From Rhizobium sp. 18065 (GTDB taxonomy: Bacteria > Pseudomonadota > Alphaproteobacteria > Rhizobiales > Rhizobiaceae): a stretch of 64,000 bases of DNA. Position numbers and translations under genes: made by a program. Below the pieces are notes generated by a model. The model did no database searches, had not been told where the DNA came from, and saw nothing but the letters and a program-made list of their open reading frames with translations. The stretch covers positions 339,927-403,926 of the forward strand of contig NZ_CACSJP010000004.1 in the NCBI RefSeq assembly GCF_902706095.1. Reading direction: 5' to 3'. Positions 59,852 to 64,000 of this stretch are shown in pieces (position 1 is the stretch's first letter; each line of letters begins with the position of its first letter).

Positions 59852-60739
59852 GTGGTTCAACCGAATAAGCTCCGCAAAGCAGTTTTCCCCGTCGCCGGTC
59901 TCGGCACTCGCTTCCTTCCCGCCACCAAGGCCGTGCCGAAGGAAATGCTGACCGTCGTCGACAAGCCGGTCATCCAGTATGTGGTCGACGAGGCCATCGA
60001 AGCGGGCATCGAGCACTTCGTTTTTGTCACCGGGCGTGGCAAGGCGGTCATCGAAGACTATTTCGACATCCAGTTCGAGCTTGAGCAGACGCTGAAGTCG
60101 CGCAACAAGAATGCCGAACTTTCGCTGCTCGATTCGCTCCAGCTGACTGCCGGCCAGACGAGCTTCACGCGTCAGCAGGAACCGTTGGGTCTCGGCCACG
60201 CTGTCTGGTGTGCCCGCGATATCGTCGGCCACGAGCCCTTCGCGCTGCTGCTGCCGGACATGATCATGCGCGGCGAGAAGGCTTGCCTCAAGGGCATGGT
60301 CGAACTCTACGAGAAAACCGGTGGCAATATCGTGGCCGTCGAGGAATGCGCGCCGGATCAGGCGCACAAATACGGTATCGTCGGTGTCGGCGAGGCGCTG
60401 GAGGGCGGCTTCAAGATCACCGAAATGGTCGAAAAGCCGGCCAAGGGTACGGCGCCTTCGAACTTTTTCATCAACGGCCGCTACATCCTGCAGCCGGAGA
60501 TCTTCAACATCCTGTCAACGCAGGAACGCGGTGCCGGCAATGAAATCCAACTGACCGACGGCATGCTGAAGCTTGCCAATGACCAGTCGTTTGCCGGTTA
60601 TCACTTCAAGGGCCAGACCTTTGACTGCGGTGCCAAGGATGGTTTCATCCTCGCCAATGTCTCGTTCGCGATCGAACGGCCGGATATTCGCCCGGCCATC
60701 GAAGAGCAATTGAAGGCGCTGCTCGCTGCGCTGAAGTAA
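59852..60739 (+). CDS. galU: UTP-glucose-1-phosphate uridylyltransferase
   Basis: Makes UDP-glucose for exopolysaccharide, LPS and cyclic glucans. 295 residues. [20 protein letters not shown] is the nucleotide loop; [15 protein letters not shown] is present with RQ before it; [13 protein letters not shown] and LTDGMLKL follow. GTG start at 59852 with AGGAGGA five bases upstream; TCCTCC just before that site can pair with it, forming a small hairpin. Confidence 0.96.
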   Translation: MVQPNKLRKAVFPVAGLGTRFLPATKAVPKEMLTVVDKPVIQYVVDEAIEAGIEHFVFVTGRGKAVIEDYFDIQFELEQTLKSRNKNAELSLLDSLQLTAGQTSFTRQQEPLGLGHAVWCARDIVGHEPFALLLPDMIMRGEKACLKGMVELYEKTGGNIVAVEECAPDQAHKYGIVGVGEALEGGFKITEMVEKPAKGTAPSNFFINGRYILQPEIFNILSTQERGAGNEIQLTDGMLKLANDQSFAGYHFKGQTFDCGAKDGFILANVSFAIERPDIRPAIEEQLKALLAALK

Positions 60740-60763
60740 ACTGAGATTTTCTGGCCGCCAGGC

Positions 60764-62308
60764 TCAACGCTTGGCGGTCAGTCCGACAAGGGCGGTTACG
60801 TCGCTGCTTTCGCCGCCGTATTTGTAGTCGGTCCGCTCGTAGTTCAGGTCGGCTGTGGCATCCAGGTAGCGATTGATGCTCCAGGTCAGGCCGGCGCCTG
60901 CAAGATAGCCGGTGCTGTTGCCCGTTTCACCGGAACCATCATAATTCGTCAGAGTCACCCCCGAGGACAGGCGCGCGACCAGATTACTGCGCAGATCATG
61001 CTCCAGCTTGGCCGTCAGCCGGTGAACCCGTGCTCCATTGACGCCGGCGGTGGTCGATGGATCGACATAGGTCTCTACCGCCAAATCGATATCGGTGCCT
61101 TCCTGTGGCGACCAGTAGAGATTGCCGTCTACCGTGAGTGCCGACAATTCCGCCAAGCGGCTGTCGTCATAACGTTGCCGCTCATGGCCGACGCCCAATT
61201 CGCCACGCAGCTTCTCGCCGAGATCAACGGCTACACCGACCTTGGCAGCATAGACGTCCGCCGAGCGCTCGTAGCCATTGGCGTCTGCGGTGTCATCGTA
61301 GGAAATGCGGCCGACGGTTCCCTCGACGAATGGCGTCAGGGCAGGGGACAGTTCGTAGCCAACGCGGGCACTGACGGTCGAGCGCATGCGATCGCGATCG
61401 CTGCGCGACAGGGTCGAACCATCGGACAGCTCGACGTCGGAATATTGCCAGCGGGTGATGTCGCCTGCGATCGAGCCGCGCAATAGGCCGAGATCCCTTT
61501 CGATCGAGATGCCGCCGTCGAATTGGTTGACCGCCGATTGTACGCTTGCGCCGGCGACCGCGTTCGGATCGTCGGTGTCTTCACGGCTGTAGTTGTAGGC
61601 GCCGGTGATGTTGGCAATGGTGTCATCGGCGAGATCCAGCCGAAGGTCTGCATTGATATTGGCACGCGGCTTGTCTTCGGTGTCGCCGGAAATGGTGTTT
61701 TGCCAGTAGCCTTCGCCGCCAATGGTCAACTGGTGACGGGACCAGTCGGATGTCAGCGTGCCCTTTAGTCCGGTCTCGGAGAAGATTCGGGTTTCGCGCC
61801 CCGCGCCGTCGTCGGAGGTCTCGCTGCCGATGCTCTGGCTGATGGCCGGGCGCAACACCATGGTGCCGAGCCGGATGCCGGGCGTCTTGTCGTCTTCACG
61901 CCGGATCCTGGCGGTGGTCGGGTCGTCGAGCCGGGTTTCCCGCAGGTTCTGCCGGCCGAAATCCGGATCCTGGGCAATGCCACCATCTGCATCGAGCATG
62001 GGATCGGTCAAAGGTGCAGCGAAAGGTGTCGGCGGCAATGTGCCTTCGGCCGGGATGGTCCCGGTGGTGGTGCCGTCCGCGTTCTGCGTCTCGTCCCCGG
62101 TGGCATAGGGATCATCGGCGCCGGCAGGCTGGGGTGCTGTAGCCTGATTTGTCGTCGAGAAGGCTGCGCTGGATGGCTTGGTCGCCGTTGCCTGCTGGGC
62201 GAAGGCCGGCATGGGCAGGGCAAAGACATGGGTTGCCAGCAGGCCGGCTGCGGCGCGCAAGCCGAGGCGGCCGGCGCCGCGCAGTCCCGTGTTCTTGTCG
62301 ATTCCCAT
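60764..62308 (-). CDS. Outer membrane beta-barrel protein
   Basis: 514 residues. A signal peptide ends near PAFA-QQ (residue 37). Then comes a low-complexity, Thr/Pro/Asp-rich linker to about residue 125, followed by a long series of amphipathic beta strands with alternating residues (TSDWSRHQLTIGGEGYW; VGYELSPALTPFVEGTVGR), the BBP2_2-type outer membrane barrel seen in rhizobia. It should sit in the outer membrane; cargo and role are unknown. The codon at 62308 begins a conserved start; upstream sequence is non-coding. Confidence 0.82.
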   Translation of the reverse strand: MGIDKNTGLRGAGRLGLRAAAGLLATHVFALPMPAFAQQATATKPSSAAFSTTNQATAPQPAGADDPYATGDETQNADGTTTGTIPAEGTLPPTPFAAPLTDPMLDADGGIAQDPDFGRQNLRETRLDDPTTARIRREDDKTPGIRLGTMVLRPAISQSIGSETSDDGAGRETRIFSETGLKGTLTSDWSRHQLTIGGEGYWQNTISGDTEDKPRANINADLRLDLADDTIANITGAYNYSREDTDDPNAVAGASVQSAVNQFDGGISIERDLGLLRGSIAGDITRWQYSDVELSDGSTLSRSDRDRMRSTVSARVGYELSPALTPFVEGTVGRISYDDTADANGYERSADVYAAKVGVAVDLGEKLRGELGVGHERQRYDDSRLAELSALTVDGNLYWSPQEGTDIDLAVETYVDPSTTAGVNGARVHRLTAKLEHDLRSNLVARLSSGVTLTNYDGSGETGNSTGYLAGAGLTWSINRYLDATADLNYERTDYKYGGESSDVTALVGLTAKR

Positions 62309-62476
62309 GAAATGTACGCCTGGCGATCTGAAATGCTTACCCAAACGTAAAGCGAGGTGGTTAATGTTTGGTTTCGATCCCGAGCAATCGCCCAGGACGA
62401 GACCATCGCGGGCGCCGGCGATGCCGGCCAGGTGCTTCTGTGGACAGGATCGGGCAAACGCAGTATGGGGACTGCC

Positions 62477-63472
62477 ATGATCAAACGTGCTGTCAATCTC
62501 GTCGAAGCTGGCGCCATCGAGTCGGCCATTCGTGTTGTCTCGACCGAACGGGCCGGACTGCTGGCGCTTGAAGAGGCCCTGGCTGGGCCGCTGGCCCAGC
62601 CGTTCTGTAACGCGGTGAAGGTGATCGGCGATATTGCCGGTCGCGTCATCGTCACCGGCGTCGGCAAGAGCGGCCATATCGGCACGAAGATTGCCGCGAC
62701 CCTTGCCTCCACCGGTACGCCGGCCTTTTTCGTCCATCCGGCCGAAGCCAATCACGGCGATCTCGGCATGATCGGTGCCGATGACGCCATTCTTGCCATG
62801 TCCTGGGGTGGCGAGACCGCCGAATTGCAGGGCATCGTCAATTTTTCGCGGCGTTTTTCCATTCCGCTGATTGCCATGACGGCGGGGGAGCAATCTACGC
62901 TGGCGCGCAATGCGGATGTGGTTCTGCTGATGCCCAAGATCCAGGAAGCCTGTCCGCATGGACTGGCGCCGACCTCGTCTGCGGTCCTGCAACTGGCCAT
63001 GGGCGATGCGATCGCGATTGCGCTGCTTGAGGCGCGCGGCTTTTCACCCAGCGATTTCCGCACGTTTCATCCGGGCGGAAAACTCGGCGCGAGCCTGACC
63101 CATGTGCGCGACATCATGCATACCGGCGACCGCGTTCCGCTGGTCGCGCTTGGTACATCCATGCCGGATGCGGTCAAGATCCTGTCGAGCAAGCGGTTTG
63201 GCTGTGTCGGCGTGATCGATGCTGAAGGCAAGCTCTGTGGCATCGTCACCGAAGGCGATATGGCGCGTCACCTGGCGCGGGACCTGTCGATCCTCGATGT
63301 CGATGACGTGATGACCCGCAATCCCAAGGTGATCGACGGCGCGGCGCTGGCATCCACCGCTGCAGCCATGATCAACAAGCACGGCATCGGGGCTTTGCTT
63401 GTCGTGGATGACAACCATTGCCCGGTCGGACTCATCCATTTCCACGATCTGCTGCGCATCGGCGTAGCCTAG
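62477..63472 (+). CDS. kdsD: Arabinose-5-phosphate isomerase (KdsD/KpsF)
   Basis: 331 residues. Converts ribulose-5-phosphate to arabinose-5-phosphate, the first step of Kdo synthesis for LPS or capsule. SIS domain about 45-185 (GRVIVTGVGKSGHIGTKIAAT; HPAEANHGDLGMI; MPKIQEACPHGLAPTSSAV) and two CBS units about 210-330 (VPLVALGTSMPDAV; MTRNPKVI). ATG 62477 has GGGGAC upstream; another in-frame ATG is at 62465. Confidence 0.92.
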   Translation: MIKRAVNLVEAGAIESAIRVVSTERAGLLALEEALAGPLAQPFCNAVKVIGDIAGRVIVTGVGKSGHIGTKIAATLASTGTPAFFVHPAEANHGDLGMIGADDAILAMSWGGETAELQGIVNFSRRFSIPLIAMTAGEQSTLARNADVVLLMPKIQEACPHGLAPTSSAVLQLAMGDAIAIALLEARGFSPSDFRTFHPGGKLGASLTHVRDIMHTGDRVPLVALGTSMPDAVKILSSKRFGCVGVIDAEGKLCGIVTEGDMARHLARDLSILDVDDVMTRNPKVIDGAALASTAAAMINKHGIGALLVVDDNHCPVGLIHFHDLLRIGVA

Positions 63473-63477
63473 TCGGA

Positions 63478-63936
63478 TCAAGCCTCCTCGACGGTCAGAT
63501 CCCGGCCGTTGCTGCTGACGACGACGACCCGTGCGCCGGCAGGCAGGTCGGGGCCATTCACCACCCAGAATGTATCATCCAGACGGATGCGGCCGCGGCC
63601 TTCGGCGATGGGTTCGATCAGCACGGCGGTGCGGCCGACAAGGCTTGCGCCGCGCTGGTTGAGCAGCGGTTCGTCCGATTGCGCATCCTTGCGGGCAAAG
63701 AGCCGGCGGCCGCCGAGCGTGGCGGCAATTGCTGCCGCGGCAAACACCAGTAGCTGCAGCTGCCAGCTCCAGAAGCCCATATCCCAGAGCAGCAATGAAA
63801 GGACCCCGGTGAAGATCGCCGCAAGGCCGATCCAGACCAGAAAGACGCCGGGCAGGAAGAGTTCGGCGGTCAGCAGGATCATGCCGAGCACCCACCAGCT
63901 CCAGGGACCAAGTTCGGTGGCGATGCGGCTCAGCAT
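63478..63936 (-). CDS. NfeD family membrane protein
   Basis: 152 residues. Three hydrophobic segments (WVLGMILLTAELFLPGVFLVW; FTGVLSLLLWDMGFW; LLVFAAAAIAATLGG) precede a small OB-fold domain (GASLVGRTAVLIEPIAEGRGRI; GARVVVVSSNGRDL). NfeD partners stomatin/SPFH proteins and modulates membrane proteolysis. Its start lies three bases from the end of the upstream partial gene, the expected SPFH gene. Confidence 0.85.
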   Translation of the reverse strand: MLSRIATELGPWSWWVLGMILLTAELFLPGVFLVWIGLAAIFTGVLSLLLWDMGFWSWQLQLLVFAAAAIAATLGGRRLFARKDAQSDEPLLNQRGASLVGRTAVLIEPIAEGRGRIRLDDTFWVVNGPDLPAGARVVVVSSNGRDLTVEEA

Positions 63937-63939
63937 GGC

Positions 63940-64000
63940 TCAGGTCCCACTTGGTGGTGCAAAGGGATTGACGGGCGGGGTCGGGCGCGCAGGTTGAGCG
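63940..64000 (-). CDS. C-terminal end of probable SPFH/stomatin protein (partial)
   Basis: Only about 20 codons are visible before the window ends: an Ala/Pro-rich tail ending PVNPFAPPSGT and stop. Its position, three bases before nfeD, and the Pro-rich tail fit the SPFH (QmcA-like) partner, but the assignment rests on context. Confidence 0.35.
   Translation of the reverse strand, partial: AQPARPTPPVNPFAPPSGT

Noticed and set aside
60751..60780. Hairpin after galU as an intrinsic terminator
   Set aside because: A 9-bp stem (TGGCCGCCA / TGGCGGTCA) is present, but no T-run follows on either strand and it overlaps the end of the beta-barrel gene.

Overview
This 64 kb window looks like chromosomal (or chromid) DNA from an alphaproteobacterium of the Rhizobiaceae (Rhizobium/Agrobacterium-like). 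The evidence is high-GC coding sequence, a glgP-glgB-glgC-glgA-pgm operon, a soxBDAG sarcosine oxidase operon, an aa3-type COX subunit IV, CpdR, a CtrA-type box, an MmgR/suhB-family small RNA and a ROSE-like RNA thermometer ahead of a small heat shock gene. It reads as ordinary chromosome with a few inserted small modules. I saw no prophage, insertion sequence, CRISPR array or rRNA operon. One tRNA (Val, GAC) is present.

Layout: 0-3 kb, a TRAP transporter (dctP converging on dctQM). 3.4-8.5 kb, an EAL/degenerate-GGDEF membrane protein, a FeeM/LuxI-like acyltransferase behind a CtrA-type box, COX subunit IV, a TPR lipoprotein and rpsU. 8.7-13.9 kb, soxBDAG. 14-15.5 kb, DUF2332 and MaoC proteins. 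15.6-29 kb, glycogen metabolism (glgX; glgPBCA-pgm), split by a TetR/SRPBCC pair and a lower-GC two-gene module encoding a HEPN-type protein and an unknown partner. 29.3-37.3 kb, an orphan TadG-like VWA protein and a three-gene transglutaminase / circularly permuted ATP-grasp + alpha-E / DUF2126 cluster. 37.4-40.6 kb, manC, a FAH-family hydrolase, a CxxCxxCC protein and a tiny membrane protein. 41.2-45 kb, tRNA-Val, cpdR, an N-formylglutamate amidohydrolase, the MmgR sRNA, a HisN-type phosphatase and an alpha/beta hydrolase. 45.2-48.5 kb, a heat shock gene with its thermometer and a bufferin-type RiPP operon (bufA1-bufB-bufC-doxX). 48.6-57 kb, threonine aldolase and gltB-gltD with a vapBC toxin-antitoxin pair between them. 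57-64 kb, cell-envelope genes (SGNH/DUF459 protein, lytic transglycosylase, galU, beta-barrel protein, kdsD, nfeD).

Functional themes: carbon storage and sugar-nucleotide supply (glg, pgm, galU, manC, kdsD) feed glycogen, exopolysaccharide and LPS; sox and glt handle one-carbon/amino nitrogen; several small regulatory devices are visible directly in DNA (TetR operator inside its promoter, VapB palindrome, 27-bp inverted repeat before gltB, CtrA box, ROSE element, MmgR). The less ordinary items are the HEPN pair (18857-19940), the bufferin operon with a strong hairpin between precursor and maturase genes, the ATP-grasp/alpha-E/transglutaminase cluster, the CtrA box before an orphan FeeM-like acyltransferase, and two terminator hairpins with no assigned gene.
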